Shown here piece by piece: positions 7,534 through 15,797 of a stretch of 26,416 bases of DNA. The stretch comes from Thermotogaceae bacterium (GTDB lineage: Bacteria > Thermotogota > Thermotogae > Thermotogales > Thermotogaceae). A model generated the notes under the pieces. That model was not told the DNA's origin. It searched no databases and saw only the letters and a program-made list of their open reading frames with translations. How positions within the stretch are numbered: the stretch's first letter is position 1; each line of letters begins with the position of its first letter. The translations under genes were made by a program, and so were the position numbers. The stretch covers positions 25,513-51,928 of the forward strand of contig JALVXE010000012.1 in assembly GCA_027038385.1 (NCBI GenBank), read 5' to 3'.

Positions 7534-9899
7534 CATATCTTGAACCGATCTATGGCATCCTTCAACTTTCCAAAAGCCTCCTTTAGATCGTCACTCGATT
7601 GCTGAATGTTTCCGGATATATCCAGAAGCCTTTCGGATATGCTCACTATATCATCGACTTTCCTTATCATCTCGTTGACACGCTCTTCCGCGTTCTTCAT
7701 GGCATCGGATATCTCCCTAGTGGATGCGCTCTGTTCCTCGGCTGCTGCGGAAGTTGTCTCGATCAGCTGACCTATCGCCTCGACTTCTCCTATGACGTTG
7801 TTCAGTTCCTCTTCGACCTCTTTCCCACTCTCGGCTGTTTCGTCGATTATATCGTTCATCCCTTCAAGCTCCTCGCTTACCTTCGCGGTGTTCTCCCTTA
7901 TGTTTCCGAGTATCTGAGATATCTCCTCGGTAGACTTTCTTGACTCCTCAGCTAGCTTTCTTATCTCATCTGCGACCACAGCAAATCCTTTCCCAGCTTC
8001 TCCAGCCCTTGCGGCTTCTATCGCGGCGTTAAGAGCCAAAAGGTTGGTTTGCTCGGCTATCGAGTTTATAGTGTTGACTATCTCCTCTATGTTCTTCGTG
8101 GCATCTGAGAGCTTCTGCGCCTCTTTTCCAACCTCTTGTGATTTGTCCACAGCCCTTCTTATCGTGCTCATCATCTTCTCAAGAGAATTTTTACTCTTAC
8201 TCGCGAGATCGAATATGTTGCTCGCCTTTTCGGATAGTCCTTCTGCAGAATCCGCAACGCTCTGCGCGGCCTTCGCTATTTCATCCGCACTCGCGCTCGT
8301 CTCCTCTATAACAGCCGCCACATCGTTGGAGCTTCTCTTTATGTCATCGATCGCATCTTTGAGGTTTTCCCCGGCTCCTTCGAGCTCGTTTGAAAGGTGT
8401 CCGAGATCTTCCGTCGTTCTTTCGACCCTTTCGGATGTTCCAGATATCCCTTCTACCATACCTCTAAGGGATTCAAGAGCCTCGTTAAGAGCTTGTGCCA
8501 TCTTTCCTATTTCATCGCTACCCATATCCTGGAGTTCGATCGTTAGATCCCCGTTTGACAACTTTTCAAGAGCTTCGACCATTTTGGCAACCTTCTTTGA
8601 TATCAACTTTGAGAATACAAGAGCCACGATTATGGCCACGATTCCAACGATTACGAACACCACCAAAACCAAGACCATTGCTGCCCTTTTCTCACGGCTC
8701 ATGCCCATTTTCACGGAATTTATCGAATCGTTCACGGACTTTTGAATCCTTCCGCTAACCTCGTCTATGTTCTGTGACATCCTCTCTATCTCTTCGTTCA
8801 AGGACGCCATGATGCTAGACGTCTCCTTGTTCATCTTAGTCTGGACGGTTCCCGAAACATCCTTAAGAACCTTTGAAACGACTTTGTCTATGTCGGATTT
8901 GAAGTCGTTCGCGTTTACCTCCATGTATATCGTTATCGGAATCGGGAGGTTCGCCGAAATTCCTCCCTTAACCATGTCACCCTCGAGTTTCACAGTCTTT
9001 AAGACTTCGCTTGGCTTCTTGCCACCTATTGGCAGTATCACATCGCCTTTGCTGTCCAGAACGCATATCTTCGAACTCTTCGTTATCTTCGTCGGTATGT
9101 TTTTCAAAAGAAGCTGCGTCAAGTTTATCTGCGCGATCAGAATTCCCCTGAGCCTGGAATCCCTTATCGGGACGTAGACGTTGAAAGAGTAGTTCCCAGC
9201 ATCCTCTTTGACATCTCCGTAGTAAACATCTTTGAGGTTCTTGACCTTCGAAGCCTCCTCGAGTATCTCGTTGAGGACTGGATCTTTATACTTTTCCCCC
9301 GTATCGTAGTAAACGTCATCGGATATCTCTATCAGGACGGATTTATCCGTTCCAACGACGTAGGCGGAATCTATAGGGTAAAGATCCATCAGCTTCATCA
9401 CGTAGTCCCCTATTCCATATGAAATACTCTCCGCGGATACTGGATCGTATTTGTACGTATCCATGAAATCCGATAGCGATGGAAGGAGAGCCAGTGTCTT
9501 TATCTGACTCACCACGGTGTTGAAGTAATCTTCCACCCTTCTATCCATCTTGGAGAGTTTGTCTTTCACCACGCTCACCGCGTTCTCGCGTGCCAATTCC
9601 TTGACGGATTTCACAACTTCGTTTTCCACATCTCCAAGGCTCCCCTGAAATATCTCCCCGATCCTTCCAAAGGATTTCTTTACGCTGTTCTTTAGGCTGT
9701 TGAAATTTTGAGTAGAGGAAGTTTTGAGTCCAGATATCTGAGAATTTATGGAAACGCTCATCTTGCCGAGCTCATTTGAGACGGTCTTGTCCATCTTCGA
9801 AGCAACTGAGGTGTTGACTATTATCGCCGCCACCAGAAGGGCGGCGACAACGACTGCAACTATTGTGAATACCTTGCCCCCTATTCCCATATTCATCAC
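7533..9899 (-). CDS. Methyl-accepting chemotaxis protein with Cache-type sensor
   Basis: Transmembrane chemoreceptor that controls CheA; 788 residues. TM1 is about 9-31. An unusually long helical stretch (about 32-115) precedes a Cache/PDC-like sensor domain (about 115-325; YPIDSAYVVGTDKSVLIE and NYSFNVYVPIRDSRLRGILIA, each part of it). A second helical stretch (about 335-400) leads to TM2 at about 406-430, then HAMP and a long coiled-coil signalling domain. The signalling tip contains EQTNLLALNAAIEAARAGEA (about 612-632). No CheR-binding pentapeptide is visible at the C-terminus (RFKI). Starts at 9899 (GTG), 9896 (ATG) or 9890 (ATG, best spaced from AGGTGA) are possible. The start region overlaps the stop of the binding-protein gene, so the two are coupled. 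Ligand inferred to reach it through that binding protein. Confidence 0.93.
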   Translation of the reverse strand: MMNMGIGGKVFTIVAVVVAALLVAAIIVNTSVASKMDKTVSNELGKMSVSINSQISGLKTSSTQNFNSLKNSVKKSFGRIGEIFQGSLGDVENEVVKSVKELARENAVSVVKDKLSKMDRRVEDYFNTVVSQIKTLALLPSLSDFMDTYKYDPVSAESISYGIGDYVMKLMDLYPIDSAYVVGTDKSVLIEISDDVYYDTGEKYKDPVLNEILEEASKVKNLKDVYYGDVKEDAGNYSFNVYVPIRDSRLRGILIAQINLTQLLLKNIPTKITKSSKICVLDSKGDVILPIGGKKPSEVLKTVKLEGDMVKGGISANLPIPITIYMEVNANDFKSDIDKVVSKVLKDVSGTVQTKMNKETSSIMASLNEEIERMSQNIDEVSGRIQKSVNDSINSVKMGMSREKRAAMVLVLVVFVIVGIVAIIVALVFSKLISKKVAKMVEALEKLSNGDLTIELQDMGSDEIGKMAQALNEALESLRGMVEGISGTSERVERTTEDLGHLSNELEGAGENLKDAIDDIKRSSNDVAAVIEETSASADEIAKAAQSVADSAEGLSEKASNIFDLASKSKNSLEKMMSTIRRAVDKSQEVGKEAQKLSDATKNIEEIVNTINSIAEQTNLLALNAAIEAARAGEAGKGFAVVADEIRKLAEESRKSTEEISQILGNIRENTAKVSEELEGMNDIIDETAESGKEVEEELNNVIGEVEAIGQLIETTSAAAEEQSASTREISDAMKNAEERVNEMIRKVDDIVSISERLLDISGNIQQSSDDLKEAFGKLKDAIDRFKI

Positions 9900-10861
9900 C
9901 TACCCTTTATCACCTCGTTGATGATACTATCGCAAACCACGTCGTTATAAGAGACCATCCTCCTTATGAGTTTGTTGTCGTACATGAGCTTTATCATCGT
10001 TTCCCACTGCTCCTTGTTGAAGCTGCCGAAGTACTTCTTGTCCTTCAGCCTTGCGGTGACGAGTTTTATGGTCTGGTTTGCCTCATACTCGAGGTGTTTC
10101 TTGGTTAGATGCTGAGTGTTGTACTTGTTGAGTATTATCTGAATCGCTTCATCCGGATGCTCTATGGCGTAAAGCCACCCCTTGTAGGAAGCCCTCACGA
10201 ATCTCTTGACGAGATCCCTGTTGTTCTTCAAAAGATCGTTTTTAACGAAGAGAACGTCCCCGACAAAGTGTATGCCGTAGTTTTCTGGGTAGAAGAGTCT
10301 GACCTCGTATCCCATGTTCCTAACCACATCCGGTTCGTTCGTCCTGTACGCTGGGACAACATCGTAGTTTCCATTGACAAATCCCTGAAGGTCAAATGTC
10401 CACCTGACCTTCCTGATATCCCTAATACTCAATCCGAACTTCTTGAGTATGAGCTTCAGCTCTATGTAAGTGTAATCGTTGAGTATTCCAACGGTCTTTC
10501 CTTTGAAGTCCTTCGGGCTCTTTATACCAGACTTCTCAAGTGTCATCAAACATGTTGGGCTCTGCTGGAATATCGTCATAACGGCCTTGACGGGTACCCT
10601 TCTTGAGACGTACTGAATTATGTCAGGCCCCGCAATGGCGAACTGAGCTCTTCCTTCCAGCAACTCTCTGAGCGGACTGACCGTTGGTCCTCCCTGCTTT
10701 ATGATGACGTTCAGACCCTCTTGTGAGTAAAAGCCTTTCTCCTTAGCCACGTAGAACCCTGCGAACTGGAACTGGTTGAACCACTTGAGCTGGAGTGTCA
10801 CGGTCTCAGCGAGCGCGAACACCACGCCCAAAACAATGATAAGAGTCATGAACCTTTTCAT
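9896..10861 (-). CDS. THI5/NMT1-type periplasmic substrate-binding protein
   Basis: Periplasmic binding protein of the THI5/NMT1 group, whose members bind pyrimidine thiamine precursors, riboflavin-like compounds or other small organics. It has 321 residues. The signal peptide is about 1-18 (cleavage after ALA), and no lipobox cysteine is present. The mature protein opens with LKWFNQFQFAGFYVAKEKGF, the family signature, followed by EGLNV and later PDIIQYV. The start is ATG at 10861 with AGGAGGTG eight bases upstream. No ABC permease or ATPase is beside it. Instead its stop overlaps the start of a chemoreceptor gene, so it may feed a chemotaxis signal rather than, or in addition to, transport. 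Exact ligand unknown. Confidence 0.88.
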   Translation of the reverse strand: MKRFMTLIIVLGVVFALAETVTLQLKWFNQFQFAGFYVAKEKGFYSQEGLNVIIKQGGPTVSPLRELLEGRAQFAIAGPDIIQYVSRRVPVKAVMTIFQQSPTCLMTLEKSGIKSPKDFKGKTVGILNDYTYIELKLILKKFGLSIRDIRKVRWTFDLQGFVNGNYDVVPAYRTNEPDVVRNMGYEVRLFYPENYGIHFVGDVLFVKNDLLKNNRDLVKRFVRASYKGWLYAIEHPDEAIQIILNKYNTQHLTKKHLEYEANQTIKLVTARLKDKKYFGSFNKEQWETMIKLMYDNKLIRRMVSYNDVVCDSIINEVIKGR

Positions 10862-10992
10862 GATAGCACCTCCTCATATGGATTTTTAAACGCTCCGACT
10901 GATCTATTTTAGCACTGTCATGGAAACAAAATACAATATTTAGCCATTTATGATAACATAACCAGGTGAAGAGCGAGGAAAGGGGTGGTCTT
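10862..10992. promoter_or_regulatory. Divergent promoter region between binding protein and minD
   Basis: On the minus strand TAAAAT (10906-10911) with TTGTAT (10931-10936, 19-base spacer) could drive the binding-protein/chemoreceptor pair. On the plus strand TATGAT (10949-10954) is a plausible -10 for the minD operon, but no good -35 is seen at normal distance. No hairpin or operator repeat was recognised. Confidence 0.35.
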
Positions 10993-11811
10993 GTGGCGAG
11001 AGTCATAGTAGTCACCTCGGGAAAGGGTGGGGTCGGAAAGACAACCGTCACCGCAAACCTCGGATGCACCTTGGCAAAGATGGGAGAAAAAGTCGCTCTC
11101 ATAGATGCGGATATCGGTCTTAAAAATCTCGATGTTGTTCTCGGACTTGAGAACAGGGTGGTTTACACCCTCCTCGACGTTGTCCAGGGAAGGGTGAAAC
11201 CGCAGGAGGCTCTCGTCAGGCACAAAGTTCTGAGAAATATGTACCTCTTGGCCGCCTCTCAGATAGCAACCAAAGAAATGGTCTCTCCTGAGGATATGAA
11301 GAACCTCATAAAGGAACTTGAAAGGGATTTTGACTACATTCTCATAGACTCTCCTGCAGGAATAGAAAGAGGGTTCAGAAACGCGGTATCCCCAGCCCAG
11401 ATGGCACTCGTTGTGACCACCCCGGAGCTTCCAGCGATATCCGATGCAGACAGAGTGATAGGGCTTCTTGAGAACTTCGGATTCGATGATGAGAGTATAA
11501 AACTCATCATAAATCGCGTCAAACCGAAGATGATCAAGAGCGGCGACATGCTCACCAAGGATGATATAAAAAGCGCCCTCGCGCTGGACGTTATAGGTAT
11601 AATCCCAGATTCTGAGGACGTGATAATAGCAACCAACAAGGGAATTCCTGTTGTCTTGGATGGTGTTCCACTGGCCTCGACTTTTGAGAACATAGCGAAG
11701 AGACTCCAGGGAGAGATAATACCGGTTGATGAAGACTTGAAGATATCGGAGAGTAGGGGATTTCTCGATTTTCTAAGGCGCCTCTTCGGAAGAAGGGGTG
11801 AGGGAAGATGA
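10993..11811 (+). CDS. minD: Septum site-determining ATPase MinD
   Basis: Deviant-Walker P-loop ATPase that dimerises on the membrane and positions the division site by recruiting MinC, with MinE stimulating its release. It has 272 residues. SGKGGVGKTT at 9-18 carries the signature lysine; IDADIGLKNLD and LIDSPAGIE follow. The C-terminus FLDFLRRLFGRR is an amphipathic membrane-targeting helix. I chose GTG at 10993 because AGGGGTGG precedes it and the protein then begins ARVIVVTSGKGG. An in-frame GTG at 10966 would add nine charged residues and has no ribosome binding site. First gene of a nine-gene run. minC is not in this window. Confidence 0.96.
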   Translation: MARVIVVTSGKGGVGKTTVTANLGCTLAKMGEKVALIDADIGLKNLDVVLGLENRVVYTLLDVVQGRVKPQEALVRHKVLRNMYLLAASQIATKEMVSPEDMKNLIKELERDFDYILIDSPAGIERGFRNAVSPAQMALVVTTPELPAISDADRVIGLLENFGFDDESIKLIINRVKPKMIKSGDMLTKDDIKSALALDVIGIIPDSEDVIIATNKGIPVVLDGVPLASTFENIAKRLQGEIIPVDEDLKISESRGFLDFLRRLFGRRGEGR

Positions 11812-12083
11812 GGTTTTGGTTCTTCAGGAAGAAAAAAAAGGGTAGCAGAGAGGACGCCAAAAAGAGGTTAAACACGATGATAAGCACGACGAGGAGAGAG
11901 AGTCTGAGTATGCGAAACATGGTCATCCCGAAAGAGGAGTTTGAGAAGAACTCCGAAGCGATCAAGGAAAAGATTACTTCGTGGGTTTCCGAAACGTTCA
12001 ACGTGGATAAGAGCAGGGTAAAGGTGGAATTTGAAGAAAGAGAAGGGCACATAATAATAATAACGAATGTTCTATTCCACTAA
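11808..12083 (+). CDS. minE: Cell division topological specificity factor MinE
   Basis: Activator of MinD ATPase that sets up the Min oscillation or gradient; 91 residues, the usual size. The hydrophobic-plus-basic N-terminus RFWFFRKKKK suits membrane targeting. AKKRLNTMISTTRRES corresponds to the MinD-contact helix, and the C-terminal half (ITSWVSETFNVDKSRVKVEF) is the dimerisation domain. ATG at 11808 overlaps the minD stop by four bases, preceded by GGGGTGAGGG. Confidence 0.92.
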   Translation: MRFWFFRKKKKGSREDAKKRLNTMISTTRRESLSMRNMVIPKEEFEKNSEAIKEKITSWVSETFNVDKSRVKVEFEEREGHIIIITNVLFH

Positions 12084-12099
12084 ATGGGGAGGGAGAGCA

Positions 12100-12498
12100 G
12101 TGCTTGAAAGCTTCAACGTGGTCACTTCAAGGAGAAACGAGATAATAGATGTAACTTCAAAGGTCAGGGAGATAGTGAAGAAATCGAAGGTAAAGAGTGG
12201 AATATGCGTTGTGTATACCCCGCACACAACTGCCGCTGTGACTGTTAACGAGCACGCTGATCCCGCAGTAGCTATCGATATAGAGAATGCCCTGAGCAAG
12301 CTCGTCCCACCGAACGCGGGGTACAGACACCTTGAGGGAAACTCCGATTCTCATATAAAGACTTCTCTGATAAGTCCATCGATAACCCTCATCATTGAGA
12401 ACGGTGAGCCTCTTTTGGGAACCTGGCAGGGGATATTCTTCTGCGAATTCGATGGTCCACGAACGAGAAAAGTTTTCGTGAAGGTGATCGAGGGGTGA
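12100..12498 (+). CDS. yjbQ: YjbQ family protein (UPF0047)
   Basis: Small conserved protein of 132 residues. The family forms trimeric beta-barrels with a histidine-rich pocket; weak thiamine-phosphate-synthase activity has been reported for relatives, but the physiological role is uncertain. Visible family motifs: YTPHTTAAVTVNEHADP, then NSDSHIKTSLISPSITLIIENG and GTWQGIFFCEFDGPRTRKV. The start is GTG at 12100, behind GGGGAGGGAG. An in-frame ATG at 12067 would lie inside minE and has no ribosome binding site. The stop TGA sits in the loop of a terminator-like hairpin. Confidence 0.9.
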   Translation: MLESFNVVTSRRNEIIDVTSKVREIVKKSKVKSGICVVYTPHTTAAVTVNEHADPAVAIDIENALSKLVPPNAGYRHLEGNSDSHIKTSLISPSITLIIENGEPLLGTWQGIFFCEFDGPRTRKVFVKVIEG

Positions 12499-12513
12499 AA
12501 CCCCTCGATTTTT
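12488..12513 (+). terminator. Terminator-like hairpin at the yjbQ stop
   Basis: TCGAGGGG pairs with CCCCTCGA around a TGAAA loop and is followed by TTTTT. It has the form of an intrinsic terminator in the middle of the operon. The yjbQ stop codon is in the loop, so ribosomes finishing yjbQ would cover the left arm. Confidence 0.7.
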
Positions 12514-12527
12514 ATGGGGAGGGGTTT
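12498..12527 (+). promoter_or_regulatory. Alternative hairpin that hides the next ribosome binding site
   Basis: AAACCCCTC (12498-12506) pairs perfectly over nine bases with GAGGGGTTT (12519-12527). The right arm contains the Shine-Dalgarno GAGGGG of the ManC-like gene. The left arm is the same segment that forms the right side of the terminator hairpin at 12488-12508, so the two structures exclude each other. Function inferred from sequence only. Confidence 0.5.
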
Positions 12528-12529
12528 AA

Positions 12530-13474
12530 TTGAGGGTGATTGTTGATTGTTCATTCGATTCGAAATTCTGGCCCATATCGAGAGAACTCTATCCGCACTT
12601 TTTCCAAAGGCTGGGAGATCTCTCGCCGTTTCAAATGACTTTGAAGACTTTTTCAAAAATCTCGAATTCTCTGAGCGTGAACGTGGATAAGAGGATATCC
12701 TTTATGGCAAAAAGACAAGCAGATGAGATAGGGGTGCCGATAAATTTTGATTTAGATTTTCCAGCGCTCGTTGTAAAACCAATCCTGTTGAGAGAGATCG
12801 AGCTAGAGACTTTGAAGAATTTGAGAGAAGATGAGGAAGTTGTCCTAAGCAAAGATGGAGAGATCATAGCGTTTTACTCAAAAGATTTTGAGGTCCCAAG
12901 CAACGGGTATTTTTTGAGAGTAGATGCTGAGGTTGCAAAACTCGAAGATCTCCCTGGAGTTTTGAAAGGAAGAGGGGTTATGGATACGGGATACTACAGG
13001 GTCATATCCGACGTTGAAGATGTGAAAGTCGTGGTAACCGATGACGTTACCCTTGTAACCCGTGAAGATAATTTCACGAATATCTTCGATAAGTACGCGG
13101 AAGGTGATATGAGGAAGGTCCACAAGACCGCTTACAGACCTTGGGGGAGCTATACCGTTCTGGAAGACGCTCCAGATCACAAAGTCAAGAGAATAACGGT
13201 TCTTCCCAAGAAGAGGCTCAGCCTTCAGCTCCACAAAAGGCGTTCTGAAAGGTGGACGGTTGTCAAGGGAATTGCGAGGGTGACTCTCGGTGACAAGATT
13301 ATGGATCTAAAAGTTGGAGAGAGCGTCTTCATACCGGTTGAAACCCCGCACAGGTTAGAAAACCCATCCGATGACGAGCTGGTTGAGGTCATAGAAGTTC
13401 AAATCGGAGACTATTTTGGAGAAGATGACATAATAAGGCTTCAGGATGATTTTGGCAGGGGGAACGAGGTGTGA
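12530..13474 (+). CDS. Degenerate ManC-like protein (nucleotidyltransferase remnant plus cupin)
   Basis: 314 residues against about 470 for bifunctional mannose-1-phosphate guanylyltransferase/mannose-6-phosphate isomerase. The N-terminus (VIVDCSFDSKFWPISRELYP, residues 3-22) aligns with the family VILSGGSGTRLWPLSRELYP, but the nucleotide-binding GGSGTR is gone. Most of the catalytic core is also absent. Residues about 145-180 match the beta-helix end, and 203-310 the cupin (RPWGSY, KVKRITV, PHRLENP, EDDIIRLQDDFGR). In the metal site QxHxHRxEHW, Q233, H235 and E240 remain, but R237 and R241 replace histidines. Both activities are therefore probably lost. The frame is intact, with TTG at 12530 behind GGGGAGGGG; GTG at 12536 is an alternative. 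It may bind a sugar or nucleotide as a regulator. Function unknown. Confidence 0.75.
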   Translation: MRVIVDCSFDSKFWPISRELYPHFFQRLGDLSPFQMTLKTFSKISNSLSVNVDKRISFMAKRQADEIGVPINFDLDFPALVVKPILLREIELETLKNLREDEEVVLSKDGEIIAFYSKDFEVPSNGYFLRVDAEVAKLEDLPGVLKGRGVMDTGYYRVISDVEDVKVVVTDDVTLVTREDNFTNIFDKYAEGDMRKVHKTAYRPWGSYTVLEDAPDHKVKRITVLPKKRLSLQLHKRRSERWTVVKGIARVTLGDKIMDLKVGESVFIPVETPHRLENPSDDELVEVIEVQIGDYFGEDDIIRLQDDFGRGNEV

Positions 13475-13477
13475 GTT

Positions 13478-14242
13478 ATGGGATATGCAGATACCCATGC
13501 ACACATACACTTTCCAAGGTTTAAAAAAGATTTAGACGACGTTGTGAAGAGGTTTAAAGACACCGGAGGAGAATTCCTTCTGAACATAGGCGTGAACATC
13601 GAGGATTCGAAAAAGGCTTTGGAATACGCGAAGAAGTACGGTTTTAAAGCAGCAGTTGGCGTGCATCCTCACGATTCAAAAGACGTGGATGAACACTTTC
13701 TCGAACATCTTCAGGACATTATAAAGGACGTGGATGTCGTGGCTATCGGCGAGTGTGGACTCGATTACTACAGGAACATATCACCGAAAGATGTTCAAAA
13801 AGAAATCTTCCAATCTCAGATAGACCTTGCCGCGATGCTGAACATGCCTCTCGTCATCCACATAAGAGATGCTTATGAAGACGCCTACGAAATTCTTTCC
13901 TGTTCTGACCTTCCAGATCCACCCGGGGTCATACACGCGTTCTCGGCGGATAGAGAATGGGCTTTGAAATTCGTAAAGCTTGGATTTTTCCTGGGAATAG
14001 GAGGGCCAGCCACTTATCCAAAGAACCACTATCTTAGGGAAGCTGTAAAAGCTGTTGGAGTCCAAAACATCCTTACAGAAACCGATAGTCCTTATCTCCC
14101 ACCGCAGAAGCTCAGAGGAAGGAGGAACGAACCCTCCTACGTCAGGTTTGTTATAGAGAAGCTGTCTGAAATTCTCGATATGAACTACGAGGATATTTCA
14201 AAAATAACCTTAGAAAACGCCCTGGAGGTGTTCAAGAGATGA
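13478..14242 (+). CDS. tatD: TatD family metal-dependent hydrolase
   Basis: Member of the amidohydrolase-fold TatD DNase family, 254 residues. Visible metal ligands: H7 and H9 in DTHAHIHF, E92 in GECGLDYYR, H128 in VIHIRDA, H153 in HAFS, and D203 in TETDSPYLPP. Relatives act as 3'-5' exonucleases or D-aminoacyl-tRNA deacylases; substrate not settled from sequence. ATG at 13478, three bases after the previous stop, with GAGGTG upstream. The final TGA overlaps the next start. Confidence 0.94.
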   Translation: MGYADTHAHIHFPRFKKDLDDVVKRFKDTGGEFLLNIGVNIEDSKKALEYAKKYGFKAAVGVHPHDSKDVDEHFLEHLQDIIKDVDVVAIGECGLDYYRNISPKDVQKEIFQSQIDLAAMLNMPLVIHIRDAYEDAYEILSCSDLPDPPGVIHAFSADREWALKFVKLGFFLGIGGPATYPKNHYLREAVKAVGVQNILTETDSPYLPPQKLRGRRNEPSYVRFVIEKLSEILDMNYEDISKITLENALEVFKR

Positions 14243-14955
14243 TGATATTCGCTCACCGTGGGTACTCTTTGAAATATCCAGAGAACACCCTCACGGCTTT
14301 CAAGAAAGCTTTTGAGATGGGGGCTGATGGTATAGAACTGGATGTGAGGTTGTCAAAAGACGGAAAGCTCTACATATTCCACGATGAGGATATGTCTAGG
14401 ATATTCGGAGTCAACAAAAAAGGGAGGGATCTCTCTTTTGAAGAAATCGAGACTTTCAGGTATAGGGGAGAAAGGGTGCCGAGCCTTGAAGAGGTTTTGG
14501 AGGTAATTCCAGAGGGAAGGTGGGTTATAGTGGAGGTCAAGGAATTCGATGCGGGTGAGATGGCGGTACAAGTGGTCATAGATAAGGGATTGAAAAATCG
14601 AGCGATATTTTCGTCTTTCGATCACAACCTTGTAAAAGAACTAAAGTACCATCATCCCAACATGAATTTTGCGTTCCTCTTGGATGAACAACACAAGGAC
14701 ATGGATCCACAGGTTCTCATAGGTTATATATTGAAAACTCACCCTCACTCCGTCCATATACCAAAAGACGCGTTTGATATCATCCCTGATCTTACCTTTA
14801 AGTTCATAGAGATCATGAAAGAAAATTGCATAGAAGTATTCCTTTGGAACACAAACGACTTGGATTTCGTTAAAAAACACGCACAACTCTTCGATGCTCT
14901 CATTGTCGATGATATAGAGAAGTTCGTCAGCTGGAAAAGAGGGGTGAAAGTGTGA
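14239..14955 (+). CDS. Cytoplasmic glycerophosphodiester phosphodiesterase
   Basis: Hydrolyses glycerophosphodiesters to glycerol 3-phosphate plus an alcohol; 238 residues, TIM barrel. Catalytic and metal residues are visible: H6-R7 (AHRGYS), PENT at 14-17, E33 and D35 (GIELDVRLSKDG), H48 (FHDE), and E in VIVEVKE. No signal peptide, so it probably acts on cytosolic lipid-turnover products. ATG at 14239 overlaps the tatD stop by four bases and has GGAGGTG eight bases upstream. Confidence 0.93.
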   Translation: MMIFAHRGYSLKYPENTLTAFKKAFEMGADGIELDVRLSKDGKLYIFHDEDMSRIFGVNKKGRDLSFEEIETFRYRGERVPSLEEVLEVIPEGRWVIVEVKEFDAGEMAVQVVIDKGLKNRAIFSSFDHNLVKELKYHHPNMNFAFLLDEQHKDMDPQVLIGYILKTHPHSVHIPKDAFDIIPDLTFKFIEIMKENCIEVFLWNTNDLDFVKKHAQLFDALIVDDIEKFVSWKRGVKV

Positions 14956-15797
14956 CAACCAATGAGGAACGCGTGGTTATGATATCTGTACTTGGTGAGA
15001 TATCACATCCCGTGGTGAGGATGCCGAGACTCGATGGAGACGGAAACGTATACTACGTTCCGAGTGTTGGAGGGATAACGTACAACTTCTCTATTGGAGA
15101 CCTCGCGTTCAAACCGTACGCAGATCACGTCGAACCAGATGTATCAATAAAGAACAAGGACAAATCCCAAAACGAGGCTCTTATGTCCTTGGCTTGCATA
15201 GGCAACGAAGCCGTAGTTGTGTCTGGAGATGGAAAAGGAATGAAAGGGTTCGTCATAGGAAAACACGGTGGTATTGAACACGTCATAATCCACATTCCAG
15301 ATAAGGAAAAGCTATCCGTGGGAGACAAGATATTGATAAAAGCTTGGGGACAGGGCTTGAAGATCCTGGAGTATCCAGACGTGGCGGTCTACAACATAGA
15401 TCCTGAACTGTTCGAGAGGATATTCAAAGATGATGGTGGAAAGATAATATCACCTGTAGTCACCATAGTACCAGGATTTATGATGGGATCAGGAATAGGG
15501 GCAACGAATCCCGCCGCTACGGATTACGATATAAACACCAGGGACGAGCATCTCGTTAAGGAGTACGGAATAGACAAGTTGAGAATAGGAGACTTGGTGG
15601 CCATAGACAACCACGATTGCAAGTATGGAGTGGGTGGTTACAAAGAAGGGTACATATCCGTGGGGGTCGTTGTGCACTCGAATTGTGTGACAACAGGTCA
15701 TGGTCCTGGAGTAGTAATCGTGATGACAGGTCCGAAGGAGTACATAGAGATAGAGAGGAAAGACGATGCGAACATAAAGAATTACATGGGCTGGTGA
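14952..15797 (+). CDS. DUF4438 family protein
   Basis: 281-residue protein of the DUF4438 family, known from a structural-genomics structure of a Thermotoga protein but without an assigned activity. Visible features: SVGGITYNFSIGDLAF near the N-terminus, IGKHGGIEHVIIHIP, IVPGFMMGSGIGATNPAATD in the middle, and GDLVAIDNHDCKYG with VVVHSNCVTTGHGPGV near the end. The last group has a conserved Asp/His/Cys-rich look that could bind metal or ligand. No signal peptide or membrane segment. The start is GTG at 14952, overlapping the GDPD stop. Cotranscribed with metabolic and replication genes, which does not pin down its role. Confidence 0.8.
   Translation: MTTNEERVVMISVLGEISHPVVRMPRLDGDGNVYYVPSVGGITYNFSIGDLAFKPYADHVEPDVSIKNKDKSQNEALMSLACIGNEAVVVSGDGKGMKGFVIGKHGGIEHVIIHIPDKEKLSVGDKILIKAWGQGLKILEYPDVAVYNIDPELFERIFKDDGGKIISPVVTIVPGFMMGSGIGATNPAATDYDINTRDEHLVKEYGIDKLRIGDLVAIDNHDCKYGVGGYKEGYISVGVVVHSNCVTTGHGPGVVIVMTGPKEYIEIERKDDANIKNYMGW

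Noticed and set aside
8044..8745. Long open frame on the plus strand opposite the chemoreceptor gene
   Set aside because: It mirrors the repetitive coiled-coil coding sequence of the receptor and has no ribosome binding site or recognisable protein features.
10906..10920. TTTTAGCACTG as a second CIRCE site
   Set aside because: It matches the left arm of CIRCE only; no GAGTGCTAA arm follows at nine bases.
10966..10992. Upstream GTG start for minD
   Set aside because: No Shine-Dalgarno precedes it, and MinD proteins begin just before the KGGVGKT strand; GTG 10993 fits both criteria.
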